A stretch of DNA of 64,000 nucleotides, taken from Trichaptum fuscoviolaceum (lineage: Eukaryota; Basidiomycota; Agaricomycetes; Hymenochaetales; Trichaptaceae). This document shows positions 1 to 10,226 of this stretch, in pieces; position 1 is the first letter of the stretch; every line of letters starts with the position of its first letter. Under the pieces are notes generated by a model. The model searched no databases. It was not told the DNA's origin and worked only from the letters and a program-made list of their open reading frames with translations. Position numbers and translations under genes: made by a program. The stretch covers positions 222,006 through 286,005 of the forward strand of contig CAJSYZ010000001.1 in NCBI GenBank assembly GCA_910574455.1, in the 5' to 3' direction.

Positions 1-273
1 GTTCCGCATCAAGTTTTCTCTTCTCTCTCGCATCCGCGGCTTGTTGAGCCGCAGCTTCGCGCAGAGCTGCCCGTTCTTCCTTCTGTTTTTCCTTCTCCTC
101 CTTTTCCCTCAATGCCTCACCACGCTTTGAGGCCTGCTCTTCTCTCCTTCTCTCCTTCTCTTCTTTCTCCCTCAATACCTCCTCTTTCGTTCGACGTGTT
201 CTGAGTTTATTGACTATGGCTCCCGGGTGCTGATCGCTATTCTTAGCCCGCGTTTGTCTTCGAGTTGACATTC
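1..273 (-). CDS. Coiled-coil ORF, partial at left edge
   Basis: An open minus-strand frame begins at an ATG at 273 and is still open at base 1, so only about the first 91 residues are visible. It starts MSTRRQTRAKN and soon becomes a charged helix built from repeated K/R/E-rich blocks (REKEEKE, REEQASKRGEALREKEE) with strong coiled-coil character. It is divergent from the transposase at 907 across about 630 bp of repeat-rich DNA, an arrangement that suits an accessory gene of the same transposon. Short charged ORFs of this kind are common beside DNA transposons in agaricomycetes, but I assign no function. The missing C-terminus lies outside the window. Confidence 0.6.
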
Positions 274-906
274 TTGTGCAGTGTTTCAAGTCGAGACACG
301 CTGACAGGTGCTATGAGTTTCGATGGTGAATCGAGTTGGCAAAGGTGCAAGTTGAAGTTGAAGTTGGAGATGAGGGCGCCTATTCAAGGAAAATTTACGC
401 CCACTTGCACTTCAAGTTGCACTGCCAGTGCCTGATCCTGCTGGCACTGGCAGCCTGCCACTGGCAGTGAGTGAGCCTGAGTGACTCCGAGTCTGAGTCA
501 TGCCACTGGCACTGGCAGTGATTGGCAGCCTTCAAGTTAGGCTGACTCGGAATGAGCCTGACTCAGACTCGGACTTGGACACTCGGATACTCAGGCTAGC
601 TCTATTACTAGTACTATCACAGTGCTACTAGTACTAGTACTACTCACTGGCACTTCAAGTTGCAGGCTCACTGGCAGGCTGGCGGCGGTGCCACTGAGTC
701 ACTGACAGCCTGAGGCTGTGGCTACTCAGGCTACCGGTACTACTACTACTAACTTCAAGTTGTTACGCGGGCGTCACCGCTGAGCGTGCCATTCAACTTT
801 AAATTTCAAGTTAGCATTTGCGCTCGCTCCTACTTCAAGCTCAACTTGTTGTCAGTACTGCCGGCCGCCTGACGTACAATAGGCTGTGTTCAAGTTACTG
901 GAACTA
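274..906. repeat. Repeat-rich spacer and putative left subterminal region
   Basis: This stretch has no credible gene. It is made of recurring short motifs: CAAGTT/AACTTG, CTGGCAGTG and its complement, ACTAGTACTAGT palindromes, GACTCGG and GCCTGAGGCT. The same vocabulary returns at about 8.2-8.88 kb on the other side of the transposase and cargo gene. I infer subterminal repeats of one large element that also hold the divergent promoters for the ORFs at 273 and 907. No exact terminal inverted repeat was found. Confidence 0.5.
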
Positions 907-3900
907 ATGCCGGTAACTCGGCGAAGGCCCAAACCCGTTCATCTTACAGATATCTTCCCCCCGACTATTCAATGCACCTTCTCCTTCTGCAGCAGGTGGT
1001 TCAAGAATCAATCCACAAGAAAAAGACATGAATATTCAGCTCACCCGTCATCATTTGCAACAAGACCTGCTGCTTGTGGTTACGACTCGGATTCCTCACC
1101 CAAGCGACCCGCACGACCTTCGACACCTCAAGCTCTTCCCGGCTCTCCTGAACTTCCAACAGACTTGGAGGGCCATCATGAAGATGAAAGCGGCTGCAAC
1201 TCTTCAAGTTACGACTACGACATTTCTATACTCACACAGGATATCTCGATGCTTAGCATAGGCCGAGACGAGCTGCTTCAAGATTTAGACGGTCCTGATT
1301 GCCTGCCCCATGCTGACACTGGAGATGACGAACTTGAAGACCAAGACCTATCTTCTGCTGATCCGGACTCCGACATTGGAGATTATGAAGAGAACAATGA
1401 TAACTTAAAGGTGTATCACAGATATTTAAATGGTGCGCGCTAAGTATGATGTCCCCGGTTTACTGTAGCATTCTGACACCAAATATCGTGCAGCCACTCC
1501 ATGCGATGAAGAAGGGAACTTGTTAGAAAAGGAAGAACCGCCCGTTTTACGGAACGAACCTGCGTCAAATGACTGGTTTCCCTATTCGTGCCGAGCAGAT
1601 TTCGAGCTCGCAGATTTTCTCTATCGCGAAGAGCAAATGTCTGCTGGCAACATAACAAAGCTTCTCGGAATTATGAAGGCTTATCAACTAATTCAGTCCA
1701 CGGAGAACGCACAATCAGTTGAATTGGGCGCGACAGATCCCAACTTCGATGACTCAGATCTGGATACAGCTGGTACACTGCTTGATGGAGATGCACAAAA
1801 TTTGTACAAGATCATTGACACTACAAAAGTCGGTGATGTATCTTGGAAATCCTTCAGTAACTTCTACACTACCGACAAGGGCCAAAAAGCGTCAAATGAG
1901 AACATCGAGTCATGGAAGAGGAAAGAATATGATGTATGGTATCGGGATCCTTTGGAAGTGATCCGAAATTTGGTGGATAATCCGGCTTTAGAAGGCGAAT
2001 TTGACTTTGTCCCGTTTCGTGAATTTCAGACAAAGGAGGACACCGATAATATCAATGACAAAGAACGAGTTTTCGAAATTACATGTCCGGGAATTTTGCT
2101 TGGGAACAGGCTGTAAGTCATGACTCATTAACTCGCACAGATACTTATTATCCTTGACTTAGAACAAGATCTATGCAGAAGATAAAGCAGTCCATGGATC
2201 TATGTTCGTCCCGGTCATCTTAGGGAGCGATAAGACAACGGTTTCTGTTGGAACTGGCAATAATGAATACTATCCTTTGTATCTCTCGATTGGGAATGTA
2301 TCAAACAAGGCCCGGCGGTCCCAGAAACTGAATACAGTCCAGCTCATAGCATTTCTGGCAATACCAAAGAGTATGTGTTAATAGTGATCTATTTGATTGA
2401 GTTTCTGATGCTTTGCAGCTGAGCGGCAATACGAAAAGTCAGATGACTTCCGGCGTTTTCGACATCAGATTTTTCATTCGTCTATATCGAGGATCTTAAA
2501 CTCGCTGAAAACCGCAATGATCATGAACACTCAGAAAACTATTCTCCGGTGCCCTGATGGTCACTTGCGTAGGTCAGTTTTCGGACTCGGCTCATATATA
2601 GCCGATTATCCGGAACAGGTCAGCCTTTGCGCCATATGCACTGGATGGTGCTGCAAGTAAGTCCTAGCTTTCCTGAAATCAAGCTCTGTTGTGATAACTT
2701 ACTTTCAACATTATAGATGCACAGCGCCTCACAAGGACCTCGATAATCCGGAATTTGTATCAATTCCTCAAACAAAAGAGCTGCACGAACGATTGATAGA
2801 ACAGGTAGACGTCAACAACATGAATAAAGCAACAATTCGGAAAGAGTACGGATTCCACCAGGACATTGTGGTACGTGCTTCAAATTATTCATTGGATGCG
2901 TATATTGCAGCTGATACGTTGCTCCGTAGCCTTTCACCAATGACATTCCGCGCGCAGATATATGCGATCTCATATCTCCGGACCTGCTGCACCAAATCAT
3001 CAAAGGCGTGTTCAAGGATCATCTTGTCGAGTGGATATGTCAGAGCTTGACCACGTCAGAGCTGGACATTGTGGATAAAAGGTGCTGTTTTTTTACAAGT
3101 TGTTTAATGTGAATACCGTTGCTAATCTCCGCGTAGAATCAGAGTCGCTGCTCCTTTTCCTGGACTTCGCAGATTCCCCGAAGGCCGAGGCTTCAAGCAA
3201 TGGACAGGCAATGATTCTAAGGCACTTATGAAAGTATGTGACCTTTTTATCTTGTTCGAGGCAGTGGTTTGCTGATATTTGATGCAATTTGCTTAGGTAT
3301 ATCTTCCGGCTATCGTGGGCATTGCACACGATGATATGATTCGCACATTAAGTGCATTTCTAGACTTCTGTTACCTTGTGCGTCGGTACACGATTACAGC
3401 CTCAACTCTTGATCAAATCAAAGCCTCTTTGGATCACTTTCACCGTTATCGGCAAATATTCATAGCTAAGGGCATCCGGGATAACTTTTCACTACCACGA
3501 CAGCATGCTATGGTCCATTATCCAACATTGATCCCTCTGTTCGCTGCACCGAGTGGACTGTGCTCATCGATTACAGAGAATAAGCATATTTATGCGGTCA
3601 AAGAAACATGGCGATGCTCGAACAGAAATGATCCCTTGGGCCAGATGATCACAGCAAATCAACGACTTAGTAAACTTATTGCATCGAGGTCAGACTTCGA
3701 ACGGCGTGGAATGCTAGACGATACGCTATCTGAGGCTACGTGGAAAGTTTTGCGAGATGTTCTGCGGAAGAATATGTCAGAGCCGGAGGAGGAGGATGCT
3801 GAGAGGATCCCGAACCAGAGGGAGCAGATGCAGTGTATTGGTATGCCAGTGGCAGGACTCGGAGCAGCCAATGATACAGATAGTTTCTTCGATGGCATTA

Positions 3901-4953
3901 TGGGTAATCAAGAGCACAACGAAATTGCTGACCTGGATGATTTCGGCAGTTCATCAGTGGGAGGACTGCAGAGTAGTGTGGTTCTTCATGATGTGGAAAA
4001 TACAGAACATCGGTTCCGCTTGGGTGGTAGAAGCGACCCTTCAAGCTTAATATTAATGGCTTCAAAACAACGTTAGTAACACGAGCTTGAAGTTGTGGCG
4101 CTGGACATCTGACTTCTTCGTTGTTATCCTTACAGAGTCCAGTAAGCTGTACCCCAAACAGCTCAATGCTCTTGTGACAATGAAAGGCCATCCGGAACTC
4201 CGGCGGCTCCGACAACTCATCAAAATATACTTATTCTGCAAGTACGAACGGTGCAACTTGAACGAATTAGGATACTACGACCTCGGAAGTGCTTCTGACA
4301 GCCTGATAGAAGCCGAACAACACTTTGCACTGGACATGGGCAATGACATTGCCATCTTCCATTCAGCTACCGCGTATTTCGCCTACCGCGGCGAATCGAT
4401 TCCTATAGAGCAAGCAATGAGGGAGGTGATCAGGTCCAATTCCTCTTGGCGCGGAAAACCACGACGGGATGTCGTTCTTGTCCAAGTTGATTCTCGCAAA
4501 AAGGGGTTTGCGGGCATGCAAATTGCTCGGGTTATGCTTCTTTTCTCCTTCACTGCCAACGGAGAACGGCAGGAATGCACCCTCGTCCAGTTTTTCAAGA
4601 ACATTGGAGACTCACCTGACAGAAAAACAAGAATGTGGATAGTCGAGCCAGAGTATGAGTCAGAGACCTCTACCGCGTGCCAGCGTATTGGAAGTTGCCG
4701 TCAACTGAGTGACAATGACACCTCAGGCTCAGGCTACCACCGTCACGGTGACTCCAAAACTCCAAAGTTATCCGTGATAGCTCTAGGGAGTATCTTCCGT
4801 TTAGCTCACCTCCTTGGGGTTCCAAAGGGTGATGAATGTCCTCCGAAGTCATTGACACCTGAGGAGTCCCTGGACTTTTACGATAGATTCTATGTTAACC
4901 GATTTGCTGACATGCACATGCATGAAACATTGTACGAAAGTAGACAACAATAA
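907..4953 (+). pseudogene. Plavaka-family transposase, nine exons, one frameshift
   Basis: Spliced exons 907-1432, 1494-2112, 2163-2370, 2419-2656, 2717-2870, 2930-3081, 3137-3233, 3297-4071 and 4136-4953 give about 1195 codons. An N-terminal C2H2 finger (C-x4-C-x12-H-x4-H, residues 23-46) is followed by an acidic linker, then Plavaka landmarks in order: TPCDEEG, GSDKTTVSVGTG, GLGSYIADYPEQ, PFTNDIPRADI, HQIIKGVFKDHLVEW, QWTGNDSKALMK, FLDFCYLVRR, FSLPRQHAMVHY, GLCSSITENKHI, and a C-terminal YVNRFADMHMHE. Every intron is 48-64 nt and all phases agree, except that one base is missing near 2083, between a frame ending KERVFE and the conserved MSGNFAWEQA in the next frame. The copy is therefore probably inactive, unless the indel is an assembly error. 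The start is the first ATG before the zinc finger. Confidence 0.85.
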
Positions 4954-5973
4954 AGATAAACCCTCATTTAGCACACAAAGTACCTTTAAGTTGAAACTTA
5001 TGAAGTAAGGATATGACATTTAAATGCTCAACATTGTACGAAGCTAGACAATAATTACTAAGTTAAGCTGTACTAGTATCATAGTATTGAGACTTACGTA
5101 GTAGGTGCGCTCGGTTCCAGTGCTTGCGAAGCAACGATAGCCTTATTTAGTCATCGGTTCTTGAGATGCTCCGTGGGAATAGCTTAACAATTAAAAAAGG
5201 GTCTGTGAAACTGGGCTAGGACAGTCAATACTTTGCTGTGACCACTTCGGGTCGGACATTCCATTTCCGGTATTTTCTGCTGCATATATGCAAACCTCTT
5301 GTCCATGGTTCCCCTTTGTTTTGCACGGAAATAAATACTATGTTAGCTCCTTAATGAGGCTGATTGTAAGAATAACAGCTTTAAACTGGCTGTTGCACGA
5401 ATATTAGGAAGAGACTGATGTTCAAGCAAATCAAAGTAATGTAACATGTGTGACTATTATCTTGTAATCAGTAACCAAGCAGCTAGTACTAGTCGCTATT
5501 ACGAGAATGTCCGGACGACTTCCGGTTTTGTCCGGCGGTGCTTGAACGTGTCGTTGCGTCGCAAGCACTGGAACCGAGCGCACCCTAAGTGTTTTTTTGG
5601 CTCGCATTCAAGTTGTACTACAGTTTACATTGCCAGAGCCAGTGGCAACCACATCATAGTATTCAATGTTCAAGGTAATATTATTATCAACAAATCTCAA
5701 AGCGACATAAGAAAAAACTGAAAATGCAAGCATAGCGCAGAGACTCGGATTACAAGGGTACTCAAAGTCATAGGTTCACCTCGAAGTCCTCAGCGTTTCC
5801 CATGATATAAGTGCCTGGGAGTGGTTGGCTGACAACTTCACTCTGAAACCGCTTGACGGGGAGAACAGCTACTAGTAAATGCAGTGAGCGTATAATATGG
5901 AAATGAGGAGACTTTGTCACTTACAATTATTACTGATTGCTGTGTCCATTGTCAACCCGCCACCTTCGAAAAA
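4954..5973. other. Intergenic stretch holding a MITE, otherwise empty
   Basis: Apart from the inverted-repeat element at 5104-5585 I see no coding signal here. The 3' flank of the transposase (4954-5101) and the segment 5588-5973 are A/T-richer and carry no gene or RNA I can support. Confidence 0.5.
5104..5585. mobile_element. MITE with about 34 bp terminal inverted repeats and TA duplication
   Basis: The left end begins GGTGCGCTCGGTTCCAGTG. The complement of the right end begins GGGTGCGCTCGGTTCCAGTG, and identity continues to the motif GCAACGA over about 34 positions, with one extra G and one substitution. Each end is flanked by TA (5102-5103 and 5586-5587), the duplication expected of Tc1/mariner-type transposition. 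At 482 bp and without a convincing ORF this is a non-autonomous element. It sits between the Plavaka transposase and the cargo gene and so probably arrived later. Confidence 0.65.
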
Positions 5974-8191
5974 CTACTTTGGCTCGTCGCGGTGACCTTC
6001 AGGACTTGAAGGCTTGGAGTCATCCTTTGACTCTATCGCCAATTTCACATAATTGCGATACCCTAAGACTTCACGAATATCAACGGGATTTTTGACGCCT
6101 TCCGGGACTTTTGCCTCGAATGCCGAGCACACCAACTCCGTCAGATAGCGTTGGTATCTCTGCATGTCATTGTCCTTCAAGTGGCGGAGCTTTGTATCCG
6201 ATTTCTGCCCTTCCTTGACCTTGCCCTTGCCCTTGCCCTCGCGCTCGGCCTTATATGCCGCCATGCTCGCCATCTCCAACTTGTTATATTCTTCTAACTT
6301 ATCAATAGATTCAAGGACAGAATCAGTCATCTCCTCCCCTTGATGTACGATCTTGTTTAAGAGGTCTTTTATGATGACGCCTTTCGACCTCTGCATGACT
6401 AGATCGAAAAGACCCCTTCTGGAGACAACCTGCAACCATCTCCTGACAATCCTAAGCCCATCTATCAATCTCGTCTGAAGAACGCACAAATCGTCGATGC
6501 AATCATTAACCTCATCCTTAAAATTTGGTGCAACTTCTAGTGGTATGTTTCGATGTAGGTCCGATAGTAGGTTTTCCATCGTGTCGCGAACTTTGGGCGC
6601 CCTCGTCGAGACAACTTCATAGTCGGACGAAGTAACTTCATCCGCGTATTCCCTCCTGTCATAGAAAGCGTCGTACCGATTGCACAGACCAATCGCCAGT
6701 TCCCAGCTTTTAGTTTTCGCACCCTTCGCATCCTTCTCAGCTGGTAAGTGTAGTAGCATTTCATTGGCAGCGGGTGTCTGGGGTGAAATATGAAGAGTTC
6801 TGACCGCAGGCGTCGAATATTTCGCTTGCAAATTCCCTGATTTTGATACCTGTGTGTAGAGTGCTTCCCATGAGAAGCGGATTTCGCTTCTGATCATAAG
6901 TCCATTAGCCGAAACTGAGATGGATTGGAGATGGTCTTCGATGGTTGCGATGAGATTGTAAAGGGTGTCGAAATGGGCCTGGAAGTACGGTAGGAAGATT
7001 CGGAAATCATGAAACCAGGGGTCCGACTTGGATGCCTGCAATACCTCAACACAGTCTTGCTTGAAATCTTCCGCAATACACATTACACCCGATTTGCGAT
7101 AATTTAGATGCATGCTGTAGTCTTTCGGAGGGGAGTGATTTCGTATGACCTCCCAGAGTTTCATTGGCTGTATCTCGTGGAACCTGTAATTATAGGGTAG
7201 ACTATTTGGGGCCGCGAGGGTGTCGAACACTTCATCTCTAGTGAACCAGATGACAATTGCGGAGGACTCCATGAAGAAGAACCTTAGACTGTCCAAGAGC
7301 TTCCTTACTCTAATAGCGTCGCCCGCTGGCCGTGACTAACAAGCGTAGGTTATTAGACGTTCTTTTTAGAAACATGATCTTATTACTTACCCCCGTAACA
7401 TTTGCAGACAAGAGCTCGACCACTTCAGACATCTTTCCCAAAGCTGTGTTCAACGTTTGAATCTGCGCCTCAAAAGCAGTGCTCATCTGTGCAACCTGTT
7501 TCTCCAACTTCATAATCCTATCATCCCCTGAATGAGCTGGATGGTTTGAAGTCGAGCGAACCGACTGCATGTCATCTGTACCAGTGAGCAATGGGGAAGT
7601 AGCAGTGCTCGTCCTTACAACATTTTCCTCCAAATTCGTAATCATATCAACCCCTGAATGAGCTGGATGGTTTGAAGTCGAGCGAACCGACTGGTTGTAA
7701 TCTGTACCAGTGTGAACTGGAATTTCTATAGCTTCTGAAATACTTTTTGCAGTAACGACCAGGGAATCCAAAGTAGCCGGAGATTGGCTAATGCTCCTTT
7801 TTATTGTATGCCCAGGTCCTGCTCTCGTCCCATGCGTTGACTCTGACAGTGATCGCGGAAGTTCGAGTTGCACTGGTGAATCGCTGACAGTGTGCGAATG
7901 ACTTCTTCCTTTACTTGTCACGTCAGTCGTCTTTGCCCTTTTCGCTTCATTGCCTTCAAGATAATCATTGTCCGGCTCATTCAAGTTATGACGCTTAGTG
8001 CTCAGCTCCCCTGAATCCGAGTCCTCTGCTGAAGGCGGCTGTTAATTGGCTTTGTTTCCAGTCCGAGGTAAAACGAGCTCACTTTGGTTACTACTATTGT
8101 TGTAAGTACGTTTCCGCCGATTTATAGTTACTATTCCCCGTTTCCGACTCCGAGTCGGATTCGATGCACTGGCATTTGGTGACGTATACAT
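5974..8191 (-). CDS. Coiled-coil cargo gene of the Plavaka element
   Basis: Three exons (8191-8083, 8028-7391, 7335-5974) joined by introns of 54 and 55 nt encode 702 residues with all phases consistent. The ATG at 8191 (MYTSPNASASNPTRSRKR) is needed because exon 2 has no start of its own upstream of its open frame. The N-terminal part is basic and Ser/Thr-rich. It holds a duplicated 42-residue block and then a heptad-like helix (IMKLEKQVAQMSTAFEAQ). The long C-terminal part is mostly helical and charged, with a Lys/Gly-rich patch (EGKGKGKVKEGQK), and ends in a hydrophilic tail. It runs convergently to the transposase and has no recognised catalytic motif. I infer an element-borne accessory protein, perhaps DNA- or partner-binding. 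The family is unknown to me. Confidence 0.65.
7501..7710 (-). repeat. Tandem duplication with 126 bp period inside the cargo gene
   Basis: A segment of about 84 bp recurs 126 bases (42 codons) apart, so the protein carries two copies of QSVRSTSNHPAHSG with similar flanks. The nucleotide core CCCCTGAATGAGCTGGATGG occurs at 7525 and again at 7651. The near-identity of the copies indicates a recent in-frame duplication. Confidence 0.85.
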
Positions 8192-8888
8192 TGTCTAAGT
8201 CTTCTCAGGCTGCTGATTGGGATTATCTACAATTTAGTTATTGTCAGAACCAACAAGGGGGCCCAACTTAAACGCAGGCTCACTGGATATTTCGAACAAA
8301 ACTGTGACTTGAAGCCTGAGAGGAGGTTGTATTGCTTTCTCCAACAGCTTCAAGATGTAGTTAAAACTGGTCCTCAGGCTACTACTACCGGCGCGGCACC
8401 ACTGACTCGGAGTCGGAACCGAATAGTATCAAGTTGAAGTTCGGTTCGAGTTTCAGAACCCTTTCAAGTTTAGAGATCAAATTGCCAGTAGTATAGTAGT
8501 AGTACAGTACTACCGGGCTACAAGTCTGAAGATCTCAGTCAGTGGATGAAGTTAAACTAGGAGACTGAAAGTTGACTCACCGCCAGCCTGAGTACTGCCA
8601 GTGGCAGCCCCTGAGCTACTAGTAGAATTTAGGTGGCAGGGACTTCAACTACAAGGTGATCGGGCTTCAAGCTGCTGAAAAGAACAAGCTTGAGAGCTAC
8701 TAGAGTGTAGACAATGACACGACACGTCGCTGGTCGCTGGCTTTCAAGTTGGCAACTCCTCGTCATTCAAGTTGATGGGCATGGGGTAGTCAGGCTACTA
8801 AATGCGGAACTTGAATCTGAAGCCAAACTTCTCACGCCACTGCTGGTGCCAGCCTGAGGCTAGTACTCTCCGGCACATGTTCTAACCC
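8192..8888. repeat. Repeat-rich right flank of the Plavaka element
   Basis: Noncoding stretch full of the same short words as 274-906 (CAAGTT, GACTCGGAGTCGG, CTGGCAGTG, GCCTGAGG, runs of AGTAGTACTAC). No gene is visible. The match in vocabulary with the left flank is the main reason for treating both as subterminal parts of one element. Confidence 0.5.
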
Positions 8889-9178
8889 ATGCTGTTCCAA
8901 CCTCGCGACGAGACATTCCTCAACAAACTCGGATATCTCGGACGGGCATGCTCTACAATCATCTTCATCTCAAGCAAGCATTGGAGGGTATGTGCTGATA
9001 CGCATAGTTCAAGGTGGCCTTGCGGTAGAGCTCATCTTTCTTTCAACAAGCATATCCTCAATGTGGTTTGTCCTTCCGACCACAGTGATACCAATACCAT
9101 CACTTGTTTCTTAGGAGGATCAACTTCTTCTCGTTTTTATCTCAGTCGACTCGCTGCTTCGAATAATCCTGCCTGTCT

Positions 9179-10226
9179 ATGAAGATGGACTGCTATGGCA
9201 CGAACCACCACGGAGGATTTGCTGTAGGGAATGGACTGTGAGGACGCTTGGAGGAATTGAACCAAAGATAGCTTACGTGCAGGATGCTATCACCATAGCT
9301 ATGGGATTGAGCACGGGAGGTTACGTGAGAATAGAATCGGAGTTCATGATGATGGAATTTATGCAGGTCAGTGACCTACCAAATAGATGTAGAGATCAGA
9401 ACTCTAATTTTTGTATCGTTTCGCAGAGCAATGGAGCAAAACAGAATACAGGATGAACGACTGGTGTCCAGCACTTCTTCATATTCTCTCATCCATCGTA
9501 GAACATCCGAACGAGATTCTCTCATTCCATTCGCGTCTATCCCTCAACCGAGCGACATTAACAACCTCTTCTCATTATCTCGAGATTGTATCCTGCGATG
9601 TTGGTCTCCGAATAAAAGATGCCGGTCAGAGGTATCTTTTCCCCTTTAAATGGCAATAGAGAAGGGCCTTCGCTGTTACAGGGGCGTCCGCAAAAACTTT
9701 TGCTGGCTCACGAGTAATCGGGCCAAACCGAAGACAACTACTCCGTCTTTGTCTTCGTCCCTTCAAGTTCCCTTACTTTAGGTACTTTAGGTGGCACTTC
9801 TCATATTTATGAGTTCGCATCTGATCAATCATACTGGAATCACATCAACCTCTACCCCCCTAAAAGTGCGCATTGTAGATTACAAGAATTTCTTACGGAC
9901 GGGAGGCTATACGTTCTCTGTGAGAGGAAAGGAGAATCTGTGTGCGAAGTCGCTTATTTCGGTCCTGGTGTGGAAAGGCGTACTTGGACTCCCGCGGTCT
10001 GCGGTCTAACGGACAAACTGCATAGGAAACTTTTGGTGGGTTGCTGTTACAACCAGGCTCGTTAACAGAGAACTTCCTCAGGTTGTCTTACGTCCTGGTG
10101 TATTTTCTGTTTAACACTACGTTCTGCTCTCCAGGATTACATCTTGGCCCGCACCCTCCACTATTGATCGCATCCTATGCAATTATCGGAAAAAGGAACA
10201 GCCGCTGCTGTAGGATGTACAGTTGA
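9179..10226 (+). CDS. Unidentified multi-exon gene
   Basis: Six exons can be chained in phase: 9179-9237, 9272-9366, 9427-9631, 9682-9713, 9782-10035 and a last piece from 10082. The product would start MKMDCYGTNHHGGFA and contain AGCYHHSYGIEHGRLRE, NDWCPALLHILSSIVEHP, SFHSRLSLNRATL, GGTSHIYEFASDQSYWNHI and RLYVLCERKGESVCEV. Its aromatic- and Cys-containing composition is typical of real protein. The weak points are the first intron (only 34 nt) and the C-terminus, where either a stop at 10112 or a further small intron leading to the stop at 10226 is possible. I do not recognise the family. It lies just outside the repeat-rich Plavaka flank and may be a host gene. Confidence 0.45.

Larger units (their letters stand above)
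1..8888. mobile_element. Plavaka-type DNA transposon with cargo (boundaries approximate)
   Basis: A Plavaka-family transposase (907-4953) lies between two minus-strand coiled-coil genes (1-273 and 5974-8191), and all three are enclosed by stretches of the same short repeats. Plavaka elements are cut-and-paste transposons abundant in Agaricomycetes. The left end lies outside the window. The right end is placed near 8.88 kb only because the repeat-rich sequence stops there. Target-site duplication and terminal repeats were not identified, so the extent is an inference. A frameshift in the transposase suggests that this copy is no longer autonomous. Confidence 0.55.

Noticed and set aside
2811..3050. 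Apparent frameshift in the Plavaka gene between GFHQDIV and PFTNDI
   Set aside because: A 59 nt intron (2871-2929) with GTACGT donor and CCGTAG acceptor restores the conserved text exactly, so no lesion is needed.
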